A stretch of 61,130 bases of DNA from an uncultured Flavobacteriaceae bacterium (GTDB lineage: Bacteria > Bacteroidota > Bacteroidia > Flavobacteriales > Flavobacteriaceae), in contig CALKFR010000031.1 of NCBI GenBank assembly GCA_938084555.1, positions 1 through 61,130 of the forward strand, written 5' to 3'. Under the pieces are notes generated by a model. It had not been told where the DNA came from. It worked only from the letters and a program-made list of their open reading frames with translations, and did not search any database. Positions 18,743 to 29,019 of the stretch are shown piece after piece. The translations under genes were made by a program, and so were the position numbers. Every line of letters begins with the position of its first letter. Position 1 is the first letter of the stretch.

Positions 18743-20197
18743 ATGAAGCATACAGAAAAAACTATAGACGAAAAGATACAGGGCAAGGCCCTTTTCACTG
18801 AAAATAAAGCAGAAAATACAAAAAAACTCTTTATAGAAAGTTATGGGTGTCAAATGAACATGAATGATAGCGAGATCGTTGCATCGATTCTTGACAAAGA
18901 AGGATATAATACTACTCAAATATTAGAGGAAGCAGATTTAGTTTTAGTAAACACCTGCTCTATTAGAGAAAAAGCCGAAACTACTGTTAGAAAAAGATTG
19001 CAGAAATATAATGCTGTAAAAAAAGTAAATCCAACCATGAAAGTAGGTGTATTAGGCTGTATGGCTGAACGCCTTAAAGAAAAGTTTTTAGAAGAAGAGA
19101 AAATTGTTGATTTGGTTGTTGGGCCTGATGCCTACAGAGATCTTCCAAATCTATTGACTGAAGTTAACGAAGGGAGAGATGCCATTAATGTAATATTGTC
19201 TAAAGATGAAACCTATGGAAATGTGTCACCTGTTCGATTAAATTCTAATGGAGTTTCTGCATTTGTATCAATAACCAGAGGTTGTGACAATATGTGTACT
19301 TTTTGTGTAGTTCCATTTACTAGAGGAAGAGAAAGAAGTCGAGATCCTAAAAGTATAATTTTAGAGATTCAAGAAATGGTTGACAAAAACTTCAAAGAAA
19401 TAACCTTACTTGGTCAAAATGTAGATAGTTATTTATGGTTTGGTGGAGGCTTAAAAAAAGATTTTAAAAAAGCTTCTGAAATTGCACAAGCTACTGCTGT
19501 AAACTTTGCTCAACTTTTAGACATGTGTGCTATAGAATTTCCAAAAATACGTTTTCGTTTTTCAACTTCTAATCCTCAAGACATGAGTTTAGATGTAATT
19601 CATATTATGGCTAAACATAAAAATATTTGTAAATATATTCACCTTCCTGTTCAGAGTGGTAGCAATAAAATGCTCAAAGCAATGAATAGACAACATACCA
19701 GAGAGGAATACAAAGAATTAGTAGATAATATATTTAGAATAATACCAGAAATGTCACTTTCTCAAGATATGATTGTTGGTTTTTGTGGAGAAACAGAGGA
19801 AGATCACAAAGACACACTAGAATTGATGGATTATGTTAAATATGATTTTGGCTTTATGTTTGCATACTCTGAACGACCTGGAACTCTTGCTGCTAAAAAA
19901 ATGCCAGATGATGTGCCTCATCACATAAAAAAAAGACGTTTACAGGAAATTATTGACCTTCAACAAGCTCATAGCTTGTATAGGACTAAACAACATCTTG
20001 GTAAAGTTGAAGAGGTACTAATTGAAGGAACCTCCAAAAAAGACCCTAACCAATGGAAAGGTAGAAATACACAAAACACAGTTATTGTTTTTCCTAAAGA
20101 ACACTATCTATTAGGTGATTTTGTTAACGTTAAAGTTGAGGATTGCACTTCAGCAACCCTTAAAGGTATTGCAGTTGGATATTCTGATAATAACTAA
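18743..20197 (+). CDS. miaB: tRNA-2-methylthio-N6-isopentenyladenosine37 synthase MiaB
   Basis: A 484-residue radical-SAM methylthiotransferase that converts i6A37 to ms2i6A37 in tRNAs. Order of domains: UPF0004 N-terminal domain with cluster cysteines in SYGCQMN, NTCSIREKAE and LGCMAERL; radical SAM core with the CxxxCxxC motif in GCDNMCTFCVVPFTRGRERSR; C-terminal TRAM domain. An insertion between the radical-SAM strands (about 230-255, rich in Gly, Lys and Ala) is typical of Bacteroidota MiaB. It is followed 6 bases later by the sigma-54 activator gene and seems to lead a five-gene operon ending in a terminator at 23041-23076. Confidence 0.96.
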   Translation: MKHTEKTIDEKIQGKALFTENKAENTKKLFIESYGCQMNMNDSEIVASILDKEGYNTTQILEEADLVLVNTCSIREKAETTVRKRLQKYNAVKKVNPTMKVGVLGCMAERLKEKFLEEEKIVDLVVGPDAYRDLPNLLTEVNEGRDAINVILSKDETYGNVSPVRLNSNGVSAFVSITRGCDNMCTFCVVPFTRGRERSRDPKSIILEIQEMVDKNFKEITLLGQNVDSYLWFGGGLKKDFKKASEIAQATAVNFAQLLDMCAIEFPKIRFRFSTSNPQDMSLDVIHIMAKHKNICKYIHLPVQSGSNKMLKAMNRQHTREEYKELVDNIFRIIPEMSLSQDMIVGFCGETEEDHKDTLELMDYVKYDFGFMFAYSERPGTLAAKKMPDDVPHHIKKRRLQEIIDLQQAHSLYRTKQHLGKVEEVLIEGTSKKDPNQWKGRNTQNTVIVFPKEHYLLGDFVNVKVEDCTSATLKGIAVGYSDNN

Positions 20198-20203
20198 AAT
20201 AAT

Positions 20204-21430
20204 ATGGAAAACTTACAAACAGTAAAACAACGATTCGGAATTATTGGAAACGATGTTCAACTCTCAAGAGCACTTGAAAAAGCTGTACGAGTTTCTCCTA
20301 CAGACATATCGGTACTAGTTACTGGTGAAAGTGGTGTTGGTAAAGAAAGTATTCCAAAAATAATTCATCAATTGTCACATAGAAAACATGCTAAATACAT
20401 AGCTGTAAATTGTGGTGCAATACCTGAAGGAACTATTGACAGTGAACTTTTTGGCCATGAAAAAGGTGCATTTACAGGTGCTACAGCATCTCGTAAAGGG
20501 TATTTTGAAGTAGCAGATGGTGGAACAATTTTTTTAGATGAAGTTGGTGAATTACCCTTAACAACTCAAGTTAGATTGCTACGTGTTTTAGAGAACGGAG
20601 AATTTATAAAGGTTGGAGCTTCTCAGGTTCAAAAAACTAATGTAAGAATTGTTGCTGCAACTAATTTAAACATGCAACAAGCTATTGAAAAGGAAAAATT
20701 TAGAGAAGATTTGTATTACAGGCTAAGCACCATCGAAATTCACCTTCCACCATTAAGAGAAAGAAAAGAAGATATTCATTTATTATTTAGAAAGTTTGCG
20801 TCAGATTTTGCCCAAAAGTATAGAATGCCTACAGTTAGATTAGATGACAAAGCCTCTTCTCTTCTCTTAAACTATCATTTCCCTGGTAATATTCGTCAGT
20901 TGCGAAATATTGCAGAACAAATATCTGTAGTTGAAGAAAAAAGACTTGTTACTGTTGAAAAAATGGGGCAATATCTACCTAATAATAAAGGAAATTTACC
21001 TGCACTTGTTGGAGGAAATTCCTCAGCAAATGATTTTTCAACAGAAAGAGACATCATGTACAAGGTTCTTTTTGATATGAGGAATGATATTAATGATTTA
21101 AAAAAATTAACATTGGATTTAATGCGAAGGGGAAACTCCGAAAAAGTTCAAGAAGAAAATCATCAATTAATTGAAAAAATATATCAAGAAAAAGAACAAG
21201 ATCCTTATCATGTAGAGGTTGTTAATTTGCCTCAGCATACAAGTACCAAAAATACTTATGATTTTGTTGAGGACATTGAAGAATCTGAAAATTTATCTCT
21301 TCAAGAAAAAGAAATTGAAATGATTAAAAAATCTTTAGAAAAAAACAATAACAAAAGAAAGTTAGCAGCAAAAGAATTGGGCATTTCTGAACGAACATTA
21401 TATAGAAAAATCAAACAATATGATTTATAA
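20204..21430 (+). CDS. Sigma-54-interacting transcriptional activator without sensory domain
   Basis: A 408-residue AAA+ bacterial enhancer-binding protein. Walker A is GESGVGKE (41-48), the sigma-54 contact loop GAFTGA is intact at 88-93, Walker B is [11 protein letters not shown] (about 111-121), and an arginine-rich [11 protein letters not shown] follows. The C-terminus carries a Fis-type helix-turn-helix ([23 protein letters not shown] region). There is no receiver, PAS or GAF domain: the AAA+ domain starts almost at residue 10. It should therefore be controlled by abundance, a partner protein or its divergent 250-370 linker. It lies 6 bases after miaB and 24 bases before lptE; the targets are unknown. 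Confidence 0.92.
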   Translation: MENLQTVKQRFGIIGNDVQLSRALEKAVRVSPTDISVLVTGESGVGKESIPKIIHQLSHRKHAKYIAVNCGAIPEGTIDSELFGHEKGAFTGATASRKGYFEVADGGTIFLDEVGELPLTTQVRLLRVLENGEFIKVGASQVQKTNVRIVAATNLNMQQAIEKEKFREDLYYRLSTIEIHLPPLRERKEDIHLLFRKFASDFAQKYRMPTVRLDDKASSLLLNYHFPGNIRQLRNIAEQISVVEEKRLVTVEKMGQYLPNNKGNLPALVGGNSSANDFSTERDIMYKVLFDMRNDINDLKKLTLDLMRRGNSEKVQEENHQLIEKIYQEKEQDPYHVEVVNLPQHTSTKNTYDFVEDIEESENLSLQEKEIEMIKKSLEKNNNKRKLAAKELGISERTLYRKIKQYDL

Positions 21431-21454
21431 TTATATTGTACATTTGAACTACTT

Positions 21455-21961
21455 ATGAAAAAAACAACATACCTTTTTTTATTCCTAATTTCAATCACAC
21501 TCATTTCTAATTGTGGGATTTATAAATTTAATGGAGGATCAACAGGTAATGCAAAAACCATTCAAGTAGATTTTTTCCCAAATCAAGCTTCTTTAATTGA
21601 ACCACAATTAAGTCAACGTTTTACCCAAGATATGCAAGATTTGTTTTTAAGACAAACAAATTTAGACCTTACAAACACTGGTGGAGACTTGCGTTTTGAA
21701 GGGGAAATTACAGGGTACCGAATCAATCCAATGAGTGCAACATCTCAACAAACTGCAGCGCAAAATAGACTAACAATCACTGTTAACGTTCGTTTTTATA
21801 ATCGATTAAAGGAAGAAGATGATTTTGAAAAGCAGTTTTCTTTTTATTCAGATTTTGACGCTAATGCTCAGTTAACTGGAGGAGTTTTAGATGGAGCTCT
21901 AGATGAAATTTTGGAACGTATTATTCAAGATATTTTTAATGCCTCATTAGGAAACTGGTAA
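21455..21961 (+). CDS. lptE: LptE-family LPS-assembly lipoprotein
   Basis: A 168-residue lipoprotein with lipobox ISNC (C20), followed by GIYKFNGGS, which resembles the CGYxF-type start of LptE proteins. The remainder predicts a small alpha/beta fold, with ALDEILERIIQDIF at the C-terminus. LptE plugs the LptD barrel at the outer membrane during lipopolysaccharide insertion. The assignment rests on general LptE-like organisation and on the neighbourhood (sigma-54 activator before, secG after), which is common in Bacteroidota. Its stop overlaps the next ATG by one base. Confidence 0.8.
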   Translation: MKKTTYLFLFLISITLISNCGIYKFNGGSTGNAKTIQVDFFPNQASLIEPQLSQRFTQDMQDLFLRQTNLDLTNTGGDLRFEGEITGYRINPMSATSQQTAAQNRLTITVNVRFYNRLKEEDDFEKQFSFYSDFDANAQLTGGVLDGALDEILERIIQDIFNASLGNW

Positions 21962-22686
21962 TGAATATTGAAATTTATAAAAATCTACTATCTGACCCTA
22001 ATCTTTTAAAAGATGAACAGACTATTGAGCTAAAAAATATCATTGGAGAATACCCTTATTTTCAATCTGCAAGAGCACTTTATTTAAAAGGCTTAAAAAA
22101 TCAAGAAAGTTTTAAATACAATAACGAACTTAAAATTACAGCTGCTTACACCTCAGACAGGAGTGTCTTATTTGATTTCATAACCTCTACATCATTTAGA
22201 GAAAATTCTAATATTCATAAACAAATAAGTAAAAAAATAGCTCAACAAGATGTTTATGACCATTTTGAAATTAGATCAAGTATTGAGCAGGAACTATCCA
22301 TTGGGAAACCAATTCATTTTTCTGAAAATGAAACTCATTCTTTTCAAGAATGGTTAAAAATTTCGACTCAAAAACCAATTTCAAGAAAAAAATCAACCAT
22401 AAACACAAAAGATGTTGATAAAGAGTTTCTGATCAATCGATTTATAGAAAACAATCCTAAAATTTCGTCTATAAAAAAAGACGAGGATACAATAATAACT
22501 GTTTCTCAGAGTAACCCTGAAAATTTCTTAATGACAGAAACTCTGGCAAAAGTTTATCTTGAACAAAAAAAGTTTTCAAGTGCTATTAAAGCTTATGATA
22601 TTTTAAGTTTGAAATATCCAGAAAAAAGTGGTTTCTTTGCAGACCAAATAAAAAAAATCAAAACTTTACAAAATATAAAATCATGA
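21961..22686 (+). CDS. TPR-like protein of unknown function in lptE-secG operon
   Basis: A 241-residue soluble, Lys/Glu/Ser-rich protein with no signal peptide or membrane segment. I do not recognise a catalytic domain. The C-terminal region (about 185-240) contains a tetratricopeptide-like helix pair, with LAKVYLEQKKFSSAIKAYDIL followed by a KYP turn. The N-terminus has a conserved-looking EYPYFQSARALYLKGLKNQ segment that may be another helical repeat. It is tightly embedded: 1-base overlap with lptE and 4-base overlap (ATGA) with secG, so translational coupling is likely. Location between Lpt and Sec genes suggests an envelope-related helper, but this is inference. Confidence 0.7.
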   Translation: MNIEIYKNLLSDPNLLKDEQTIELKNIIGEYPYFQSARALYLKGLKNQESFKYNNELKITAAYTSDRSVLFDFITSTSFRENSNIHKQISKKIAQQDVYDHFEIRSSIEQELSIGKPIHFSENETHSFQEWLKISTQKPISRKKSTINTKDVDKEFLINRFIENNPKISSIKKDEDTIITVSQSNPENFLMTETLAKVYLEQKKFSSAIKAYDILSLKYPEKSGFFADQIKKIKTLQNIKS

Positions 22687-23015
22687 GTTATAACCTATTC
22701 TTAGCTGTGATACTGCTTGTTGCTGTTATTTTAATCTTAATAGTAATGGTTCAAAACCCTAAAGGTGGAGGACTATCCTCATCATTTGGCGGGGGCGGAG
22801 CGCAATCCCTTGGAGGAGTTCAAAATACTAACAACTTTTTAGATAGAACCACTTGGACCCTGGCAATTGCTATGTTTGCCTTAATTTTACTATCAAACTT
22901 TTCTATAGAAAGAAATGGATCATCAGATATTAAATTAGACAATTCATTAGAAGATGTTAGATCAACCCCAAAGACTAACGATTCTCCTTTACCATCTTCC
23001 AATGATTCATTATAA
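22683..23015 (+). CDS. secG: Preprotein translocase subunit SecG
   Basis: A 110-residue inner-membrane protein with two transmembrane helices (about 3-22 and 55-75). They flank the conserved cytoplasmic loop VQNPKGGGLSSSFGG, the SecG hallmark. SecG stimulates SecYEA-driven protein export. The C-terminal tail is Ser/Asn/Asp-rich and extends beyond the usual 70-80 residues of E. coli SecG's core. It is the last gene of the miaB-sigma54-lptE-TPR-secG unit, with a terminator 26 bases after the stop. Confidence 0.95.
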   Translation: MSYNLFLAVILLVAVILILIVMVQNPKGGGLSSSFGGGGAQSLGGVQNTNNFLDRTTWTLAIAMFALILLSNFSIERNGSSDIKLDNSLEDVRSTPKTNDSPLPSSNDSL

Positions 23016-23040
23016 AATTAGTTTATAAAAAATTTAAATG

Positions 23041-23076
23041 AATGCCAGCGAAATGACACGTTGGCATTTTTTTTAA
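23041..23076 (+). terminator. Intrinsic terminator after secG
   Basis: A 10-pair stem (arms 23041-23050 and 23059-23068, one G-T pair) with an 8-base loop followed by a T run. It separates secG from groES. Confidence 0.85.
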
Positions 23077-23129
23077 CTCTAAAATTCAAATTTAATAGCT
23101 ATATTGAAAAAATGGCAGTTCATTAGAAG

Positions 23130-23145
23130 TGGCATAATTTCTGAA
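23130..23145 (+). promoter_or_regulatory. Candidate sigma-54-like promoter for groESL
   Basis: TGGCAT-N5-CTGAA resembles the -24/-12 consensus TGGCAC-N5-TTGCA, with the GG and the second G at the correct 12-base distance but A in place of the final C. It would give a start near 23156, about 17 bases before the groES ATG. No TAnnTTTG element and no CIRCE inverted repeat are present in the gap, which makes an alternative sigma factor plausible. Confidence 0.38.
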
Positions 23146-23172
23146 CAATTTACTAAAATTAAAAATTTAATA

Positions 23173-23448
23173 ATGGGATTAAATATTCAACCTCTAGCAG
23201 ATAGGGTTCTCGTAGAACCGGCTGCTGCAGAAACCAAAACTGCCTCTGGTATTATTATACCGGATAATGCAAAGGAAAAACCACAAAAAGGAACTATTGT
23301 TGCTGTTGGAAATGGAAAAAAAGACGAACCTTTAACCGTAAAAGTAGGAGATACAGTATTATATGGAAAATACGGTGGAACAGAATTAAAACTTGAAGGA
23401 AAAGACTATTTAATGATGCGCGAAAGTGACATCTTAGCAATTGTATAA
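23173..23448 (+). CDS. groES: Co-chaperonin GroES
   Basis: A 91-residue Hsp10 lid of the GroEL chamber. Family motifs: [13 protein letters not shown] at the start, the mobile loop around [18 protein letters not shown], and [19 protein letters not shown] near the C-terminus. I set the start at ATG 23173 ([12 protein letters not shown]), the usual family N-terminus. The frame is open for 23 more codons upstream, but that region overlaps the candidate promoter and has no similarity to GroES. It precedes groEL by 21 bases. Confidence 0.97.
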   Translation: MGLNIQPLADRVLVEPAAAETKTASGIIIPDNAKEKPQKGTIVAVGNGKKDEPLTVKVGDTVLYGKYGGTELKLEGKDYLMMRESDILAIV

Positions 23449-23463
23449 TTTTTACAAAAATAA

Positions 23464-25107
<1,644 letters not shown>

Positions 25108-25126
25108 GATATTTTATTCAATTAAT

Positions 25127-25165
25127 AATAAATCCCAATCTTCTAGATTGGGATTTATTTTTTTT
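25127..25165 (+). terminator. Intrinsic terminator after groEL
   Basis: A perfect 14-base inverted repeat (arms 25127-25140 and 25146-25159, 5-base loop) followed by a T run. It also lies at the end of the convergent lipoprotein gene, and its A-rich 5' flank could support some termination on the - strand. Confidence 0.9.
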
Positions 25166-25910
25166 ATTTCTTCAAAATAACTTTGTAATTCGAATAAAAA
25201 TAAGCTGCTCTCAAATAATCTTCTGTACCATCCTTATTCATAAAAGTACTTACTCGTTCTGAATTAAAAACAAAAGGTGTTTTAGTATGAAATTTTGTGT
25301 TTTTAATAAAACTTATTGTTGGTGAATGAAAAACTTTTGCTGCTACTACTAAAAATGTCTTGGCGTTAAAAAAATAAGTCCATTGATCTGGAGTATTTGT
25401 ATTTTCATCTTCTTTGTAAGAAACCTCCACAACAAATGTTTTTTCACCATTTAAAATCGTGTCTTTTTTATAAAAAAGTAATGCATTACTTTCCTTCAAA
25501 TTAAAGGGCTGGCTTATGACATAATAAGCAGATTTGAAGGAGTTAATTATTGATTTCATTTCGTCACTACTAATTGAAATCAAAGAATCTCCAATAGTTT
25601 TTGTGAAATTATTATTTAAAATGGAGATAGTAGATTTATTCTCTGCTATAGAAGTTATATTTCCATTTATAAAATCACCACCATAAAATGATTGATGTTG
25701 AGTAATCTCTTTCTCTTTTAATCCTTCCTTATTGTATAAAATTGTTTTCTTCGTAAAAGATAATGTGTCAATTTTTTGCCAAAGTTCTAGACCTCCATGA
25801 GCTTCTAAAGACCTCAAAAGTATTTGTTTTGCTGTTAGTTCTGTTTTCTGACAAGAAAAAAGAAAACTAATAGCAATCATAAAAATGACTTTAAAAAAAT
25901 CTTTAATCAA
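25164..25910 (-). CDS. Predicted lipoprotein, DUF6503-like, last gene of metal operon
   Basis: A 248-residue lipoprotein with lipobox LFSC (C20). After it comes a helix with SLEAHGGLELWQKIDTL (about 34-50), a start typical of flavobacterial DUF6503/LolA-like beta proteins, and the rest is a predicted antiparallel beta structure. No catalytic motif is seen. It probably sits in the inner leaflet of the outer membrane or periplasmic face and may bind a hydrophobic ligand; that is inference from the fold type. It starts 5 bases after the HMA-protein gene and so belongs to the HYC_CC_PP/TonB-receptor operon. Confidence 0.65.
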   Translation of the reverse strand: MIKDFFKVIFMIAISFLFSCQKTELTAKQILLRSLEAHGGLELWQKIDTLSFTKKTILYNKEGLKEKEITQHQSFYGGDFINGNITSIAENKSTISILNNNFTKTIGDSLISISSDEMKSIINSFKSAYYVISQPFNLKESNALLFYKKDTILNGEKTFVVEVSYKEDENTNTPDQWTYFFNAKTFLVVAAKVFHSPTISFIKNTKFHTKTPFVFNSERVSTFMNKDGTEDYLRAAYFYSNYKVILKK

Positions 25911-25915
25911 TGATT

Positions 25916-26278
25916 TTAATTTTTATGAGATTCAACAACTTTCTTATCTCTATATTTACAACACGCTGGATTAGCATTGTAAGAGTGATCTAATGCTTTT
26001 ATACCTTTGGTATCATGACCAACAGCAGCAACATTTTGTTGAATGATCTTTATACCTGTTTTATTTTCATCTATAATAAGTGAAAGCTGATGAGTGTTAA
26101 GATCCCAAGAGGCAAACTTTACTCCTTTAGAATTTAATGCTGCTTTTTCTATTCGTTTTTTACACATCATACAAACTCCATCAACTTCAATAGCAACTTT
26201 TGAATTCTTGTTTTTCTTTTGTGCTACTGAAGAGAATCCTACCAACAATAAACAAACTATTATAATACTTTTTTTCAT
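25916..26278 (-). CDS. Periplasmic heavy-metal-associated (HMA) domain protein
   Basis: A 120-residue exported protein: signal peptide 1-20 (cleavage after SVAQ), then an HMA ferredoxin-like domain with a CxxC metal motif at C36-M-M-C39 (GVCMMCKKRIEKA). A second cysteine pair, C106-C107 in NPACCKYR, is near the C-terminus. Such domains bind Cu(I) or similar soft metals and hand them over to partners. It is encoded 1 base after the TonB-dependent receptor and 5 bases before the lipoprotein gene, so it probably binds metal arriving through, or destined for, the receptor system. Confidence 0.85.
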   Translation of the reverse strand: MKKSIIIVCLLLVGFSSVAQKKNKNSKVAIEVDGVCMMCKKRIEKAALNSKGVKFASWDLNTHQLSLIIDENKTGIKIIQQNVAAVGHDTKGIKALDHSYNANPACCKYRDKKVVESHKN

Positions 26279-26279
26279 T

Positions 26280-28523
26280 TTAATCTATTTTAAATCTTAA
26301 ACCACTGTATAACATTCTTCCAAAAATTGGTGCGTAAATAATTGTTGAATCAAAATTTTCGCCAAAAGGATTGTCAGCTGCTAAAATAGGATTTTTCTGT
26401 TTCAAATTTGTTAAATTCTCTACTCCAAAATACATCTCAAACTTTTTAGAAAAAACTTTAGTGACTTGAGTGTTTAGTAAACTATAAGAATTTGAATACT
26501 CTTCTAATTGATAATCAACAGGATTCATTGAAGTATTAGGAAGACGTTGCTCTCCGATAAAATTATAGGTTAAGTCAAACTTCCACTGCTTAATCAATCC
26601 TACTGGCTTTGTTTCGTATGACAAATTTGCAAAGAAGCGGTGATTTGGAGTCAGTGGTTTTGAAAATCTTCCAGAGGTATAGTCAGTTTCTATGCCATAG
26701 AATTTATAAGCCAATCGAACATTTAGATACTCATTAATAAAATAATTTATTTCTGTCTGAAAGCTATTTGCATAACTTTCACCTTCCAAATTATAGAAGG
26801 AAATTCTTTGTGGGTTTTCCCAATCTACCACCACTTGGTTTTGAAAATACGTTCTATAAAAGTCGAAGGTAATATCTCCTTTTTTATCAAATAAATTAAA
26901 TCCTTGTAAATATGAAATTCCATAATTCCAGGCAACTTCTGGATCTAAACCGTATATTTTACCTCCTGAGGATTGAATGTCTATCTGTCTAGCACTTGCA
27001 AATAATTGCTGATTTTCTGCAAACACATTAGCACTTTTTCTTCCCTGACCAACAGAGGCCCTAAAAACTGCTTTTTCCCAAGGTGCATACCTTAAATGAA
27101 CTCTAGGTGTTATAAAGGTTCCTAATAAATTATGAGTATCAACTCTCAGTCCTGTGGTAAAACTAAAATTTTCTAAATTATCATACGCATATTCAAAAAA
27201 ACCTCCAAAAGAATTCTCATTTCTAGAAAAATTAATAGAATTTACAAATTCATCATAGGTATCATAAGTAAAATTTACCCCTGTTGTAAACTTGCTTCGA
27301 GTATCTCCTATAATTGAATTAAATAGCAAATTTGAATAAATACTTTCATGCTTAATATCATAGGTTTTTAATCCAAAATAAGAATCTTGTTCGTGTTTGC
27401 TATACGCTAATTGAAATCCAAAACTTTGAAAGGGAAGCTCTGGAAAAACATAGCCTAATTTTAGAGAAGAATCAAAGCGTTTAGTGTCAATTTCACCTCC
27501 CCAGATATCTGACCCTCCTTTATCTAAACGAGGATTAAAATTGATTTCTCCTGTTTGTTTGGCATCATTCATATAACGAACATTGATGAAGCTTACCCAA
27601 CCTTTTTCTGCATCTAAGTATTGCCATCGGCTCATCACATTCACTTGGCTAGTTAATGGGTTATCTAAAAAATTATCTTTATTTCTATCAAATTTCTCAC
27701 CTCTGTAGTTTCCATGAATATACAAGCCTGTTTGCCATTTTTCAGATATTTTATGATTAAAATGCGTGTTCAATTCTAATCTACCACCTAAAGACCCATA
27801 AGTGTTTAAAAAAAATCTTTTATCTGTAAAAGGCTTTACTAATTCTGCATTAATTTGTCCAGAGATACTCTCATAACCATTAATAACACTTCCTGCTCCT
27901 TTAGTTATTTGAATACTTTCTACCCAAGTACCGGGAGTAAATGTGAGACCAAAAACCTGGGCTGCACCACGAATTGAAGGAAGATTTTCTTGAGTTATGA
28001 GTAAATAAGGACTTTTTAAACCTAACATTTGAATTTGACGAGTCCCTGTTAAGGCATCTGAAAAATTTACATCTATAGACGGGTTAGTTTCAAAGCTCTC
28101 AGCTAGATTACAACAGGCAGCCTTCAATAATTCTGCACTGTTTACTGTAAAAACATTTTGTGTTTGTACAAAAGATCTTTGTGTTGCTTTCTTTTTACTA
28201 TTTATAGTTACTTCTTCTAACTCATTTTCTGGGGTTATAAAATGATGTATGGGTTCTAAATTAGTTATAGTAAGTGTATCTGTCTTATAACCAACATAAC
28301 TAACTACAAGCTTCTTGTAACTTTTTTTGTAAGGAATTGTAAACCATCCTTTTTCATTAGTTGTAGCCCCTGTAGAGCTATTTAACCAATAAACATTGGC
28401 TCCAAAAACTCCTAAATTATCTTTAGGATTGTTTTTATCCATAATCATACCCGTTAATGTTTCTTGAGAGAATAAAAACAAGGGTAATAATAAAAAGATG
28501 GTAATAATGCTATTTTTTTTCAT
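26280..28523 (-). CDS. TonB-dependent outer-membrane receptor, probably metal-related
   Basis: A 747-residue receptor: signal peptide 1-20, a carboxypeptidase-regulatory-like beta domain at about 20-105 (TLTGMIMDK to ITPENELEEVTI), a plug domain at about 120-245 (SIQITKGAGSVINGYESISGQINAEL) and a 22-strand-type barrel ending in LYSGLRFKID, with the aromatic/charged C-terminal strand expected for BAM insertion. An unusual AACC pair (C137-C138) lies at the start of the plug. The adjacent HMA and HYC_CC_PP proteins suggest copper or another soft metal as cargo, but the substrate is inferred. It is a single-protein receptor without a SusD partner. Confidence 0.88.
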   Translation of the reverse strand: MKKNSIITIFLLLPLFLFSQETLTGMIMDKNNPKDNLGVFGANVYWLNSSTGATTNEKGWFTIPYKKSYKKLVVSYVGYKTDTLTITNLEPIHHFITPENELEEVTINSKKKATQRSFVQTQNVFTVNSAELLKAACCNLAESFETNPSIDVNFSDALTGTRQIQMLGLKSPYLLITQENLPSIRGAAQVFGLTFTPGTWVESIQITKGAGSVINGYESISGQINAELVKPFTDKRFFLNTYGSLGGRLELNTHFNHKISEKWQTGLYIHGNYRGEKFDRNKDNFLDNPLTSQVNVMSRWQYLDAEKGWVSFINVRYMNDAKQTGEINFNPRLDKGGSDIWGGEIDTKRFDSSLKLGYVFPELPFQSFGFQLAYSKHEQDSYFGLKTYDIKHESIYSNLLFNSIIGDTRSKFTTGVNFTYDTYDEFVNSINFSRNENSFGGFFEYAYDNLENFSFTTGLRVDTHNLLGTFITPRVHLRYAPWEKAVFRASVGQGRKSANVFAENQQLFASARQIDIQSSGGKIYGLDPEVAWNYGISYLQGFNLFDKKGDITFDFYRTYFQNQVVVDWENPQRISFYNLEGESYANSFQTEINYFINEYLNVRLAYKFYGIETDYTSGRFSKPLTPNHRFFANLSYETKPVGLIKQWKFDLTYNFIGEQRLPNTSMNPVDYQLEEYSNSYSLLNTQVTKVFSKKFEMYFGVENLTNLKQKNPILAADNPFGENFDSTIIYAPIFGRMLYSGLRFKID

Positions 28524-28601
28524 TGGATTGTATTTAACTTTTAATAATAACTAGACGAGGAATCATCTAAAAAGATGATGCTATTGTAGTATTATTTAAA
28601 A

Positions 28602-29012
28602 TTAAATTAAAAAAGCCTGATGTAAAACCTGAATATCTTGGACTATATCAGGTGGAGTGAAGTCTAAGCAACACTTTATTGCTGTGGCAATGAAGTTGAA
28701 ATTTCCTAAATAAGTATTTGTCTTATAAAAAATAACTTCTGCATCTACATCCTTAAGATTAATAAATTTTTCTTTATTAAATATTGATGCTTCGAGGAGT
28801 GTTGTTTCATCTTTACAACAATTATTTTGATTAACTGAGGATGAACTAGAGTTCATAGTTACCTTTGAATTACAATTATCAGCATCACCAAAATAAGATA
28901 CATCAATTAAATTAGTGCCACAGTAATGTTCATCTATGGTAAAAGACATGGATGAGAATAGCACTACAAATGACAGTAGCGTTGTACTTATTTTTCTTAC
29001 AATTTCATTCAT
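28602..29012 (-). CDS. HYC_CC_PP family small secreted protein
   Basis: A 136-residue protein with an N-terminal hydrophobic segment (about 8-24) acting as signal peptide or anchor. It matches the pattern that names the HYC_CC_PP family: HYC at 29-31, a vicinal cysteine pair in NNCCKDE (65-66) and PP at 120-121 (DFTPPDI). There is a further C47 and a second pair C114-C115. The function is not established; position at the head of an operon with a TonB receptor and an HMA protein suggests metal sensing or binding. The start ATG at 29012 follows a -7 element by only a few bases. Confidence 0.75.
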   Translation of the reverse strand: MNEIVRKISTTLLSFVVLFSSMSFTIDEHYCGTNLIDVSYFGDADNCNSKVTMNSSSSSVNQNNCCKDETTLLEASIFNKEKFINLKDVDAEVIFYKTNTYLGNFNFIATAIKCCLDFTPPDIVQDIQVLHQAFLI

Positions 29013-29019
29013 TGTTACG

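Noticed and set aside
18671-18919. An antisense 82-codon frame over the start of miaB
   Set aside because: It crosses the miaB promoter and coding start, and the translation is hydrophobic low-complexity with no family resemblance.
23076-23172. A CIRCE-type operator upstream of groES
   Set aside because: No TTAGCACTC-N9-GAGTGCTAA-like inverted repeat is present.
23104-23172. Upstream in-frame extension of groES by 23 codons
   Set aside because: It has no similarity to GroES and overlaps the candidate promoter; the ATG at 23173 gives the standard length.
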